From: Leptospira fluminis | GTDB lineage: Bacteria; Spirochaetota; Leptospiria; Leptospirales; Leptospiraceae | Assembly (NCBI RefSeq): GCF_004771275.1 | Contig: NZ_RQEV01000011.1 | Coordinates: 186,001-250,000, forward strand | Direction of reading: 5' to 3' | DNA length: 64,000 nucleotides | Shown: positions 1 to 8,083 of the stretch, one piece after another | How the letters are laid out: the number at the start of each line of letters is the position of its first letter | How positions within the stretch are numbered: position 1 is the stretch's first letter | Translations under genes and position numbers: made by a program | The notes under the pieces: generated by a model | The model's database searches: none | What the model was told of the DNA's origin: nothing | Seen by the model: the letters and a program-made list of their open reading frames with translations, nothing else

Positions 1-191
1 TTCCCGAAAACCTACAGTAATCCCTACAAGAATCGGAACTTCCGATCGCGCACAAATAGCAACCGTCCGCAAACAGATCCGAACTCGTAAAAACTGAAAG
101 GAATAGAGCAAGAGTGATCGATAACCTTAGGTTCAAAAGGAATGTCCTCACAGGGAGTATAAAACTAAATCTATTCCATTCCGGCGATTTG

Positions 192-719
192 TCAAGTTTT
201 GGACGAGAAACCTTGTTCCGGAATCTTTCCTCGTCTCTCATCCGCCTTTTCTTTCAAGAACTCCGCAAAATCGATTTGGCCGCTGATGAAACGAAGATTG
301 TATCTGCTTTCGTACAAAAGAAGAACGCTGGCCAAGAACAAAAAAATTCCGCCGAGCAATGCCATCAAAGTTGGAATCCAAACAGCATCGGAGCGAAACG
401 CGACCACAATTCCTAAACTTAAACTGGAAGTAACGAATAAGGAAGTGGCCATATAGAGAGAAGCCATGGATCTTTGGATCAATCCTGCTCTTTTTCGCTG
501 TATGGTTAACTGACTCTTAAGATAAAGAAGCCGTTCCTCAGGATAGGAAATTTTTCCCTCAACAAGAGCTTCTATTTCGGACTTCAACAGATTGACTCGA
601 TCGAAAATCCTGCCCAATCGGTTTGCGGTGGAAAAAATCAGACTTGCACTTGCGGAAATCAGAACTGCAGGTGCGATCATGCCTGCGAGTATTTCCAAGC
701 CGGGTAAAGAAGGGAACAT
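192..719 (-). CDS. DUF2721 family membrane protein
   Basis: A 175-residue protein with one hydrophobic segment near residues 8-30 and two more near 85-108 and 112-135. The charged stretch between them (about 33-80) is predicted to be helical and cytosolic. The early N-R-L-G-R-I-F-D-R segment after the first membrane span and the overall three-span plan fit DUF2721, a family of unknown function. It lies about 90 bp downstream of yqgE on the same strand and may be the last gene of the hrcA-dnaK operon or stand alone. The family assignment rests on pattern recognition; no role is claimed. Confidence 0.72.
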   Translation of the reverse strand: MFPSLPGLEILAGMIAPAVLISASASLIFSTANRLGRIFDRVNLLKSEIEALVEGKISYPEERLLYLKSQLTIQRKRAGLIQRSMASLYMATSLFVTSSLSLGIVVAFRSDAVWIPTLMALLGGIFLFLASVLLLYESRYNLRFISGQIDFAEFLKEKADERRGKIPEQGFSSKT

Positions 720-805
720 TCCTCCGGAATCTTACGCAAATTCGGGCTTGTCCATCGGAATATTATAATATCCGCTTTTTCTGCGGACGTAAACAGAGGT
801 CGATC

Positions 806-1360
806 CTAGTTCAGCAGCGGATCTTTGGTGTGTTCCACGAAATATTTGTACAACCCGCCCTTACTTTTCAGAGCTTCTTGCCAGGTCGTTTCCGGATCCG
901 CGGTAAAAATCCATTCCGGTTTAGGATCGTGAACCACCCAGGATTTTCTCTCCATCTCTCCCTCGAGCTGACCGGCTCCCCAACCTGAGTATCCTTGGTA
1001 TACGTTAAACCTTGTCTTCGTAGGAGATTCCAATAACTCGACCAACGCTTCGAAACTTCTGGCAAGAAATACTCCCGGGATTACTTCCACTCCCGGTTGC
1101 TTCAACTTGGGATTATCGTGCAGAATGGAAACAAAAGTAGGATCCACCGGACCGCCTGAGTAAAGGGGCAAAGAACCGTCCATTCCTTCCGGAATCCCTT
1201 GGATGACGTCGCTCAACGAAACTTCCATTTTCTTATTCAGAACCAGCCCGAAAGCGCCTGCCTGGTCTTGTTCCACTAATAATATGACCGTACGATTGAA
1301 ATAATCCGTCACTATGGAGGAATTGGAAATCAGAACTTTGCCGCCGAAATTGTTTTCCAT
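806..1360 (-). CDS. YqgE/AlgH family protein
   Basis: A 184-residue protein of the YqgE/AlgH family (UPF0301). It shows the family's N-terminal pattern G-x-[VL]-L-I-S-N near residues 7-14, the G-x-[VL]-L-N-K strand near 38-43 and the Y-S-G-G-P-V block near 67-72. The length is normal. The family folds as a small alpha/beta protein. AlgH has been linked to alginate regulation in Pseudomonas, but the biochemical role is unknown. The gene starts 9 bp after the Gfo/Idh gene stops, so the two are probably co-transcribed at the end of the chaperone operon. Confidence 0.88.
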   Translation of the reverse strand: MENNFGGKVLISNSSIVTDYFNRTVILLVEQDQAGAFGLVLNKKMEVSLSDVIQGIPEGMDGSLPLYSGGPVDPTFVSILHDNPKLKQPGVEVIPGVFLARSFEALVELLESPTKTRFNVYQGYSGWGAGQLEGEMERKSWVVHDPKPEWIFTADPETTWQEALKSKGGLYKYFVEHTKDPLLN

Positions 1361-1369
1361 ATCTCTGGT

Positions 1370-2329
1370 TTAATTATTATGAATCTCTTCTAAAATCCGG
1401 TACGCGATTTCTAAAGTCTGAATGTCGGACTGCCCGTAAACGATCGGATCCGTTTCCTTTCGAATACATTTTACGAAATGTTCCTGTTCTTGTTTGAGAG
1501 GATTGTCCTTGTGTACGAAGATCTTTTCGACGATCGATTCCTGACGATACTTAATCTCGCCCGTCCTAAGCAGGATATCGGAAGTGGCTTGTCTATGAAG
1601 CTCTATTTCCTGGTCCGAGAAATCCAAAGTGATATAAACATCCTGTTGGGAAACGTTCAAAGTACGGATTTTGGATTGGGTGCAACGGCTCGCGGAAATG
1701 TTCGCGATCGTACCGTTTTCGAAATGCAGAACCACGGAAGCTATATCTTCGTGCTCGGAAACTACCTTGGCGCCCACGGCATTGAGGTGTTTCACGGGAG
1801 ACTTAACCAGATTCAAAACGATGTCGATATCGTGTATCATCATATCCAGCACCACCCCTACGTCCTTGATTCTAGGGTTGAAGGGAGCGAGTCTTCTAGA
1901 TTCGACCAAGAGGGGTTGGACCGCGATTTTTCCCAGTTCCAATACCGCTCCGTTAAAACGTTCCACATGACCCACCAAAAGGACTCGGTCGTTCTTTAAG
2001 GATAATTCGACGAGTTCTTTTGCCTGTTCCAACGTCTCCGCGATCGGCTTTTCAACGAGTACGTGTTTTCCGGCAAGAAGCGCCTTCTTCGCAATTTCGT
2101 GGTGTAGAAAGGTGGGAACCGCAACGATAACGGCTTCCACTTTTTGCATCAGATCTTCTAAGGAGGAAAAGGCCGAAGTTTTGTGTTTTTCGGCCATTTG
2201 CTTTGCCCGTTCTCCGTCTGCGTCGTAAATTCCGACCAGCTCGGCGTCGCTTAATGTTTTTGCTACGTTTACGTGATACTGACCCATGTGACCGGTGCCG
2301 ATCACACCGATTTTGACTCTATCAGTCAT
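1370..2329 (-). CDS. Gfo/Idh/MocA family NAD(P)-dependent oxidoreductase (GnnA-like candidate)
   Basis: A 319-residue sugar dehydrogenase of the Gfo/Idh/MocA family. The Rossmann motif G-T-G-H-M-G is near residues 11-16, E-K-P-I near 93-96, a G-H-V-E-R-F-N stretch near 120-126 and the M-I-H-D-I-D-I catalytic segment near 163-169. The G-H-x-E-R-F-N and HDID signatures are those of nucleotide-sugar 3-dehydrogenases such as GnnA and WlbA. Leptospira makes the diamino sugar of its lipid A with GnnA and GnnB, so a GnnA role is possible. No aminotransferase (GnnB) is adjacent, so this is only inference. It lies 24 bp downstream of dnaJ. Confidence 0.85.
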   Translation of the reverse strand: MTDRVKIGVIGTGHMGQYHVNVAKTLSDAELVGIYDADGERAKQMAEKHKTSAFSSLEDLMQKVEAVIVAVPTFLHHEIAKKALLAGKHVLVEKPIAETLEQAKELVELSLKNDRVLLVGHVERFNGAVLELGKIAVQPLLVESRRLAPFNPRIKDVGVVLDMMIHDIDIVLNLVKSPVKHLNAVGAKVVSEHEDIASVVLHFENGTIANISASRCTQSKIRTLNVSQQDVYITLDFSDQEIELHRQATSDILLRTGEIKYRQESIVEKIFVHKDNPLKQEQEHFVKCIRKETDPIVYGQSDIQTLEIAYRILEEIHNN

Positions 2330-2353
2330 GAATGTTCCTTTTACTTAGAGGTT

Positions 2354-3469
2354 TTATTTATTCGTGAATATTTTGCCCTTAGAACCCGGCAGACCTTCTC
2401 CCGACTCCCTGGCAAACTCTTCGATCAATTCGCGTTGGCGGCGTGAAAGTTTCTTTGGTATTTCGATCTTTACCACAACGTGTTGATCCCCCTTTCCATA
2501 GCCTCCGAGGTACGGAATCCCGTGACCCTTCAGACGGAATACCTGACCGGACTCGGTTCCTTCCGGAATCTTCATCTTCACTTTCTTACCGTCTATGGTA
2601 GGAACTTCGATGTCTCCTCCCAGAATAGCCTGGGTCAGACTGATCTTCTTGTTCAAGATCAGATCGTTGGCTTGTCGCTCGAATAATTCGTGTTTTTTAA
2701 TATGCGTAACGACATATAAGTCGCCGTGAGGTCCGCCGTTTGGTCCGGCCTCGCCCTCGCCCGACACTTTCAGACGGCTTCCGGATTCGATTCCTGGGGG
2801 AATCTTGATATTGATAGTGCGCCGTTTTTCCACAAGTCCCTGGCCGTGGCAAGTCTTGCAGGGATTCGATATGATCGTCCCTTTACCTCTACAAGTTCCG
2901 CAAGTAGTGGCAACGGAAAAGAAGCCTTGGGATCTACGGATTTGTCCGGAGCCGCCGCAATCGGGACAAGTAGTCGGGGCGCTGCCCTTGGCTGCTCCCG
3001 ACCCGCCGCAATCCGAACAAGTTTCCAGACGAGGAATTTCGATCTTATATTCGCGACCGAGAGCGGCGTCCTCTAGAGATACTTCCAGATTGTAGCGCAG
3101 GTCCGATCCCCTCTGAGGGCCGCCACGCCTTGTTCCGCCGCCTCGAGCGCCTCCGAAAAAGTCTCCGAAGATATCTCCGAAATCCCCGAAAATATCGGAA
3201 AAGTCCGTATAGGCTCCTGACCCGAAACCTCCGGGTCCCCCTGCTCCTACACCTGCCTTACCATATTGGTCATAGGCCTGGCGTTTCTTAGGATCCCGAA
3301 GAACCTCGTATGCTTCCGTCGCCTCTTTAAACTTTTCCTCAGATGCCTTATCTCCCTTGTTTTTATCCGGGTGATATTTTATGGCTAGCTTCCGGTACGC
3401 GGCCTTGATTTCGTCGTCGGTCGCGCCCTGGGCCACTCCTAGGATTTCGTAGTAACTTCTTTCACTCAT
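2354..3469 (-). CDS. dnaJ: Chaperone protein DnaJ
   Basis: A 371-residue type I J-protein that stimulates DnaK ATPase and delivers unfolded substrates. The J domain (1-70) carries the H-P-D tripeptide near residues 33-35. A Gly/Phe-rich linker follows (about 75-120). Four C-x-x-C-x-G-x-G zinc-binding repeats lie near 150-215, then two C-terminal beta-barrel substrate-binding domains. All eight zinc cysteines are present. The gene starts 7 bp after the dnaK stop, in the order hrcA-grpE-dnaK-dnaJ, and so shares the CIRCE-controlled promoter upstream of hrcA. Confidence 0.98.
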   Translation of the reverse strand: MSERSYYEILGVAQGATDDEIKAAYRKLAIKYHPDKNKGDKASEEKFKEATEAYEVLRDPKKRQAYDQYGKAGVGAGGPGGFGSGAYTDFSDIFGDFGDIFGDFFGGARGGGTRRGGPQRGSDLRYNLEVSLEDAALGREYKIEIPRLETCSDCGGSGAAKGSAPTTCPDCGGSGQIRRSQGFFSVATTCGTCRGKGTIISNPCKTCHGQGLVEKRRTINIKIPPGIESGSRLKVSGEGEAGPNGGPHGDLYVVTHIKKHELFERQANDLILNKKISLTQAILGGDIEVPTIDGKKVKMKIPEGTESGQVFRLKGHGIPYLGGYGKGDQHVVVKIEIPKKLSRRQRELIEEFARESGEGLPGSKGKIFTNK

Positions 3470-3476
3470 CGGCTAC

Positions 3477-5411
3477 TTACTTTTTATCATCGTCTACCAC
3501 GGTATAGTCCGCGTCCACGACCTTTTCCCCGTTCTCTTTAGTTTTCTCTTCCGCCTTAGATCCGTTTTCAGGTCCCGGACCTGGGCCTGCGTTTTCGGAA
3601 GCTCCGCTTTGAGAGTAAATCTTGGAGCCTATCTCCGAAGCCAGTTTGGAAACCGAAGTTTTTGCCGCGTTGATCCGAGCGATATCTCCGGACTCGATGG
3701 CTTCCCTAGCTCTCTTGACTTCGTCGGTGGCAAGTTGCTTCTCGCTCTCGTTGATCTTATCTCCCGCTTCGGTCACCGCTTTCTCCAAAGAATAAGCCAG
3801 CGTATCGAGTTCGTTCTTCGCTTCCACGAGTTCCCTTGCGGCCTTATCCGCAGCGGCATGAGCCTCCGCGTCTTTTACCATTTTGGAGATCTCGTCTTCC
3901 GACAATCCGGACGAGGACTCTATGCGGATCTTCTGCTCTTTGCCGGTTCCCAAATCCTTGGCGGACACATGAACGATACCGTTCGCGTCTATATCGAAAG
4001 TCACTTCGATTTGAGGCACTCCTCGCGGAGCGGGAGCAATTCCGATCAGATCGAACCTACCTAACGTACGGTTGTCCTTTGACATATCGCGTTCTCCCTG
4101 CAGAACATGGATGGAAACCGCGTTTTGGTTATCCGCAGCGGTGGAAAAGACCTGCGATTTTTTCGTCGGAATCGTGGTGTTCCGTTCGATCAACTTGGTC
4201 ATCACTCCGCCGAGGGTTTCGATCCCAAGAGATAGAGGAGTTACGTCCAAAAGAAGAACATCCGAAACTTCTCCGGCCAAAACGCCACCCTGAATCGCCG
4301 CACCTATCGCGACCACTTCGTCGGGATTCACGGACCGATTCGGTTCTTTTCCGAAAGTCGCCTTTACCAATTCCTGGACTGCGGGAATCCGAGTCGATCC
4401 TCCGACCAGAATCACTTCGTCCACTTCGCTAGCCTTCATGCCTGCGTCCCGGAGAGCGTTTTCACAAGGAATCCGAGTTCTTTCTACGAGAGCCTTCGTA
4501 AGTTGGTCGAATTTGGCTCGAGTCAAATTCATATCCAAATGTTTCGGGCCGGTCGCATCCGCAGTGATGAACGGAAGGTTGATCTGAGTAGACATGGTAC
4601 CGGAAAGCTCGATTTTCGCCTTTTCCGCAGCCTCTTTCAGACGCTGAACCGTATTCTTATCCTGGGAGATATCGATTCCGTACTGCTTCTTGAATTCGTC
4701 GATCATCCATTCCATGATGACCATATCGAAATCGTCCCCGCCCAGATGAGTATCTCCGTTCGTGGACTTGACTTCGAAGACCCCGTCTCCGAGTTCCAGA
4801 ATGGAAATATCGAAGGTTCCTCCGCCCAAGTCGTAGACCGCAATCTTGGCATTGCTTTTCTTTTTATCGAACCCGTATGCGAGTGCTGCCGCGGTCGGTT
4901 CATTGATGATACGTTCCACCTCGAGACCCGCGATTCTTCCCGCGTCCTTCGTGGCTTGACGTTGCTCGTCATTGAAATATGCCGGTACCGTGATCACGGC
5001 TTTGGTAACTTTATGACCTAGATAATCCTCGGCGGTCTGCTTCATCTTTTGAAGAACCCGAGCCGAAATCTCTTGCGGAGTGAATTCTCCGCTAGCGGTT
5101 TCGAATTTCACGCCGTCGTTTCCGCTACGAATGACCTTGTAAGAGACGTGCTTCATCTCCTGCTCGGCTTCGTTGAATCTACGGCCGATAAACCGTTTTG
5201 CGGAACGGACAGTATTCACCGCATTGGTGATGGCCTGGTTTTTCGCAAATTGTCCGACTAAGGTTTCTCCTTTCGCGGTAAAGGCCACTATGGACGGAGT
5301 CGTCCGAGAGCCTTCAGAATTTTGTATAACTACAGGATCTCCGCCTTCCATAACGGCCACGCAAGAGTTCGTGGTTCCCAAATCGATTCCGATGATCTTT
5401 TCTTTTGACAT
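3477..5411 (-). CDS. dnaK: Chaperone protein DnaK (Hsp70)
   Basis: A 644-residue Hsp70. The nucleotide-binding domain begins with the phosphate-1 motif G-I-D-L-G-T-T-N-S near residues 7-15. Y-D-L-G-G-G-T-F-D is near 195-203, and the [11 protein letters not shown] linker near 390 leads to the substrate-binding domain. The C-terminal tail is acidic and ends in a V-D-A-D-Y-x-V-V-D-D-D-K-K type motif typical of bacterial DnaK. It works with GrpE and DnaJ, encoded on either side. The start is an ATG preceded by an AAGGAG-type ribosome site. No internal CIRCE copy was seen between grpE and dnaK. Confidence 0.99.
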   Translation of the reverse strand: MSKEKIIGIDLGTTNSCVAVMEGGDPVVIQNSEGSRTTPSIVAFTAKGETLVGQFAKNQAITNAVNTVRSAKRFIGRRFNEAEQEMKHVSYKVIRSGNDGVKFETASGEFTPQEISARVLQKMKQTAEDYLGHKVTKAVITVPAYFNDEQRQATKDAGRIAGLEVERIINEPTAAALAYGFDKKKSNAKIAVYDLGGGTFDISILELGDGVFEVKSTNGDTHLGGDDFDMVIMEWMIDEFKKQYGIDISQDKNTVQRLKEAAEKAKIELSGTMSTQINLPFITADATGPKHLDMNLTRAKFDQLTKALVERTRIPCENALRDAGMKASEVDEVILVGGSTRIPAVQELVKATFGKEPNRSVNPDEVVAIGAAIQGGVLAGEVSDVLLLDVTPLSLGIETLGGVMTKLIERNTTIPTKKSQVFSTAADNQNAVSIHVLQGERDMSKDNRTLGRFDLIGIAPAPRGVPQIEVTFDIDANGIVHVSAKDLGTGKEQKIRIESSSGLSEDEISKMVKDAEAHAAADKAARELVEAKNELDTLAYSLEKAVTEAGDKINESEKQLATDEVKRAREAIESGDIARINAAKTSVSKLASEIGSKIYSQSGASENAGPGPGPENGSKAEEKTKENGEKVVDADYTVVDDDKK

Positions 5412-5447
5412 GTTGGTATCTCCTTACTTGTACCTATAAAAAGTTCG

Positions 5448-6122
5448 CTAAGCTTTAGGTTTTCCGATCCGAACCCGCGCGGGCCTCAGGGAAAACTTTT
5501 CCTCGTTCTCTTTCAGAAAGAAACCCGCCTGATAAACCTCGATCACGGTTTCTTCGGCGTATTCGTCGCCTTCCTCGGAGGATAACGCTTCCATCGTAGT
5601 GGGATCGAAAGGTTCTCCTTGCGGATAAAAACGATAAACATTCGATTTCTCTAATACTGAATAAAATTCCTTAAGAATCATTCCTACGCCGTCAATGAAA
5701 GGCTTTACCTCTTCCGTCGGAGACGCGTTGGAACCGACCCGATCCAAATTGTCGATCGGATTCAGGAATCCTGCGACCATGGACTTAACTGCTTCCCTTT
5801 TGATGTTCAGAAATTCCTGGGAAGATCTTCTTTTGTAATTCTGAAACTCGGCCCTTTCCCTGGCCCATGAATCCTTTAAGGATTCTATCTCCTTCTTTGC
5901 CGCCTCCAATTCCTTCCGAATCGGATCTTCGGCCGGTTCCGGTTTTGCGGATTCAGGGTGCTCGTTCGCGTTTTCTTCCCGGTCCGTTACGGTTTCTTCC
6001 TGACTCATTTCCTTCGTTTGTCCTTGATTGAATTCATTCCGCGCTTTTTCGGACCTCGATTCCGCGTCTTTCGAGGTGTCGTCGGATCCTGAGTCGGAAA
6101 TTTTCTGATCCCGGGTCTCCAC
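5448..6122 (-). CDS. grpE: Nucleotide exchange factor GrpE
   Basis: A 224-residue protein with a long acidic, disordered N-terminal extension (about 1-70), a coiled-coil helix (about 70-115) containing the R-A-E-F-Q-N-Y-K-R-R-S motif typical of GrpE, and a C-terminal beta domain. GrpE dimers release ADP from DnaK. The start is GTG at 6122: an AGGAG lies 7 bases upstream of it, and the nearby ATG at 6127 is in another frame. The ribosome site is tucked immediately behind the hrcA stop, so translation of the two is likely coupled. Confidence 0.97.
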   Translation of the reverse strand: METRDQKISDSGSDDTSKDAESRSEKARNEFNQGQTKEMSQEETVTDREENANEHPESAKPEPAEDPIRKELEAAKKEIESLKDSWARERAEFQNYKRRSSQEFLNIKREAVKSMVAGFLNPIDNLDRVGSNASPTEEVKPFIDGVGMILKEFYSVLEKSNVYRFYPQGEPFDPTTMEALSSEEGDEYAEETVIEVYQAGFFLKENEEKFSLRPARVRIGKPKA

Positions 6123-6136
6123 GTCATAACTCCTAA

Positions 6137-7174
6137 TTATTTACTGATACGGGTCACCATCTCGGAAACCAACTTGGACGTGAAGTCCACCAACGGCAGG
6201 GCCCGATTATAGTCCATTCGTTGCGGTCCGATAATTCCCATGGATCCTATCCTTTTTTCTCCCATACGATAACTGGAGGTGATGATACTGACCCCTCCCA
6301 TCAATCCGTCTCCGTCCTTTCCGATCACGGCATACACTCCATCCTGTTCCGAATATTCCCCGAACATTTCGCGCAAAAAAATCTTGTCGTCCAAAAGGGA
6401 AAGGACCTGATTCAACTTCTGTTCCTCGTCTCGGAATCTTCCATAAAGATTTTTTAAACCGTCTATATAAACGCTGACTTCGGAATTGTCCGGCGTCATC
6501 GCCGCGGAGATGACTTCCGAAACCTTCGAAAAATGTTCCGGTCCGTCTTTCCGCTTCAGGAGTTTCGGAATCACCGCCTCCTGAATTTCGAACATATCAT
6601 AACCCTTAGCGTTATCGTTCAGGTATTTAGAGATCTGATAGAGCTCTTCCTGACTATAGTTCCGATCCAGAAAAACGCTCCGATGAACCACCGCACCGGA
6701 CCGCATCACCATAATCATCAGAACCTCGTCCCCGTGAACGTGAATGAGTTCCACATGCTTGAGAGTATCCAGGCTTTTAGCCGGCCCAAGAACCACTCCC
6801 GCCGAATTGGAAAGATTCGCAAGAACGCTGGCAGTCGCCTTGAGGATCTGATCCAGCTTGAACTGCATTTTCAGATATTCCTCTTGGATCCTCTGTTTTT
6901 CCTTAATCGTCAGCTCGTAAAGAACCACCAACGAATCCACATAGAACCTGTATCCGCTTTCCGTAGGAATTCTTCCGCCGGAAGTATGACGGGAGGCCAA
7001 AAATCCCAGATCCTCCAGTTCTTTCAAAACGGATCGAATCGAGGCAGGAGACAAACCTATGTCGTGCTTATCGAATAAGGTTTTCGAACCGACCGGACGG
7101 TTCTCCAAAATGAACTCGTCTACGGTCGCCTTCAGAATCATCCTATGTCTTGGGGAGAGTTCCATACCTGCCAT
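6137..7174 (-). CDS. hrcA: Heat-inducible transcription repressor HrcA
   Basis: About 345 residues. An N-terminal winged-helix domain (about 1-75) has the family's S-P-A-S-I-R-x-x-L/M-x-x-L-E-x-x-G segment. It is followed by a GAF-like dimerisation domain ending in a G-P-Q-R-M-D-Y block near the C terminus. HrcA binds CIRCE and represses chaperone operons, and GroEL keeps it active. The longest reading begins with GTG at 7183, inside the CIRCE itself. ATG at 7174, just after the operator, or ATG at 7165 is more likely. The CIRCE touching its own start shows autoregulation of the whole hrcA-grpE-dnaK-dnaJ operon. Confidence 0.96.
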   Translation of the reverse strand: MAGMELSPRHRMILKATVDEFILENRPVGSKTLFDKHDIGLSPASIRSVLKELEDLGFLASRHTSGGRIPTESGYRFYVDSLVVLYELTIKEKQRIQEEYLKMQFKLDQILKATASVLANLSNSAGVVLGPAKSLDTLKHVELIHVHGDEVLMIMVMRSGAVVHRSVFLDRNYSQEELYQISKYLNDNAKGYDMFEIQEAVIPKLLKRKDGPEHFSKVSEVISAAMTPDNSEVSVYIDGLKNLYGRFRDEEQKLNQVLSLLDDKIFLREMFGEYSEQDGVYAVIGKDGDGLMGGVSIITSSYRMGEKRIGSMGIIGPQRMDYNRALPLVDFTSKLVSEMVTRISK

Positions 7175-7176
7175 CT

Positions 7177-7203
7177 TTAGCACTCTGATGATTAGAGTGC
7201 CAA
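7177..7203 (-). promoter_or_regulatory. CIRCE operator (HrcA binding site)
   Basis: The inverted repeat reads TTAGCACTC, nine spacer bases, GAGTGCCAA. That is the CIRCE consensus TTAGCACTC-N9-GAGTGCTAA with a single mismatch in the right arm. It sits directly against the hrcA start on the minus strand. This is the binding site of the HrcA repressor encoded immediately downstream and should give heat-inducible expression of hrcA-grpE-dnaK-dnaJ. Confidence 0.95.
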
Positions 7204-7214
7204 TACCTCATTCA

Positions 7215-7243
7215 AGTTTCCGGTAGAAGGCAAAAAAAGTCAA
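7215..7243 (-). promoter_or_regulatory. Possible sigma-70 promoter of the hrcA operon
   Basis: On the minus strand a TTGACT (-35, 7238-7243) lies upstream of the CIRCE. A weak -10 (GAAACT, 7215-7220) follows at 17 bases. A start near 7207 would place CIRCE at the very beginning of the transcript, as is usual. The -10 matches only half the consensus, so this is tentative. Confidence 0.35.
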
Positions 7244-7441
7244 GATTTTTGGATTTTAAGGGACCAGGCTTTAAATCATGTGCAACAGACCCAGGCAAAA
7301 AACCGGATTTTGCCTGGAAAAATCGAATCCAGACTAAAAAGTCCAAAAGGAGCGAGGAAATGGGAATTGGCGGGAAGAGGGCTTTCCGAAAACTGACCCC
7401 TAAAAATCGCAGAACCGATCAAAAAACCGCAAAGAGGATCC

Positions 7442-7759
7442 ATGCAACAATTTGAGAACGTGACCGTAATTAAAAAAGCGAACGTATATTTCGACGGAAA
7501 AGTGACAAGTAGAACCGTACTATTTCCGGGCGGGGAAAAGAAGACTTTGGGAATTCTACTTCCGGGAGAATACGAATTCGGTACGGATGTGGAAGAACTG
7601 ATGGAGATCTTGGACGGAGACCTGACAGTATTGCTTCCCGGAGAAAACGATTGGCGTCGAATCACTGCCGGAGGATCCTTTCGGGTTCCGGCAAAATCGA
7701 AATTCAAATTGAAAGTGGCCGCTGTCAGCGACTACTGTTGCTCCTATTTTTCAGCATAA
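7442..7759 (+). CDS. ppnP: Pyrimidine/purine nucleoside phosphorylase PpnP
   Basis: A 105-residue single-domain cupin of the PpnP (YaiE, DUF1255) family, which phosphorolyses several nucleosides to a base and ribose-1-phosphate. Recognisable blocks are the [12 protein letters not shown] strand near residues 36-47, the M-E-I-L-x-G segment near 55-60 and the F-x-V-P-A-x-S-x-F segment near 80-88. Length is normal for the family. An AGAGG ribosome site is 4-8 bases before the ATG. It is divergent from hrcA; the roughly 260 bp between them must hold both promoters. Confidence 0.92.
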   Translation: MQQFENVTVIKKANVYFDGKVTSRTVLFPGGEKKTLGILLPGEYEFGTDVEELMEILDGDLTVLLPGENDWRRITAGGSFRVPAKSKFKLKVAAVSDYCCSYFSA

Positions 7760-7784
7760 GCATTCGCTTCTTTAAAATTTCCGA

Positions 7785-7836
7785 AACCTAGCGGGTTGCA
7801 TTCCTCTTGACAAAAAGGAAAACCCGCTTATAGGTT
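7785..7836. repeat. Two-part inverted repeat overlapping the antiporter promoter
   Basis: AACCTA plus GCGGGTT (7785-7797) pairs with AACCCGC, a three-base bulge, and TAGGTT (7821-7836). The loop holds a further TTCCT/AGGAA pair. There is no T-run after it, so it is not a classical intrinsic terminator. It could end ppnP transcripts by another route, or be a protein-binding site, because the right arm covers the -10 region of the promoter for the antiporter leader. Confidence 0.4.
7807..7834 (+). promoter_or_regulatory. Sigma-70 promoter ahead of the c-di-AMP riboswitch
   Basis: A perfect -35 TTGACA (7807-7812) is followed after 16 bases by TATAGG (7829-7834), four of six to the -10 consensus. 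Transcription would begin near 7841, immediately before the riboswitch-like leader. The placement supports a leader RNA of about 240 nt ahead of the antiporter gene. Confidence 0.6.
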
Positions 7837-7840
7837 AGGC

Positions 7841-7957
7841 CGAGTCTGCCGAATCCGAAAAATCGGAGCGGAGGAACCAAATTTAGGGGCTAACCTTTAC
7901 GGGGGAAATCTCTCATTCCCAGCCCGTCAGCTAACTTCGCAGGCATAGAGAGAAGAC
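7841..7957 (+). ncRNA. ydaO/yuaA-type riboswitch (cyclic di-AMP)
   Basis: The leader carries the most conserved parts of the ydaO-yuaA RNA in the right order. GAGCGGAGGAACCA is at 7866-7879. A GGGG-x-x-A-A-C segment starts at 7886. A GGGGGAA/TTCCC helix lies at 7901-7920. CCGTCAGCTAAC at 7924-7935 is followed by TTCGCAGGCAT (7936-7946). The CCGUCAGCUAAC-x-UCG-x-AGGC block is the hallmark of this class. The class binds cyclic di-AMP, which usually turns off genes for potassium/sodium transport and wall or osmotic stress. The gene it leads is a cation:proton antiporter, the expected kind of target. Outer helix boundaries are approximate. Confidence 0.87.
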
Positions 7958-7960
7958 GAT

Positions 7961-7977
7961 CGGAGGATTCTCCTCCG
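7961..7977 (+). promoter_or_regulatory. Hairpin after the riboswitch (possible expression platform)
   Basis: CGGAGGA, TTC, TCCTCCG: a perfect 7-bp stem with a three-base loop placed right after the riboswitch core. No T-run follows, so it is not a standard intrinsic terminator, and it is about 100 bases before the start codon, so it does not directly hide the ribosome site. It may be part of the switching structure or a Rho/RNase control element. Confidence 0.4.
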
Positions 7978-8083
7978 GACTCTTCCCTACTCAATAGATT
8001 CGAAGTCGTCGCGTATTCGGAGGAAAATCCTGATCCCGGCGCTTTCGAGCATAATAATATCGAGCTTGTGGAGAAAAACCCGG

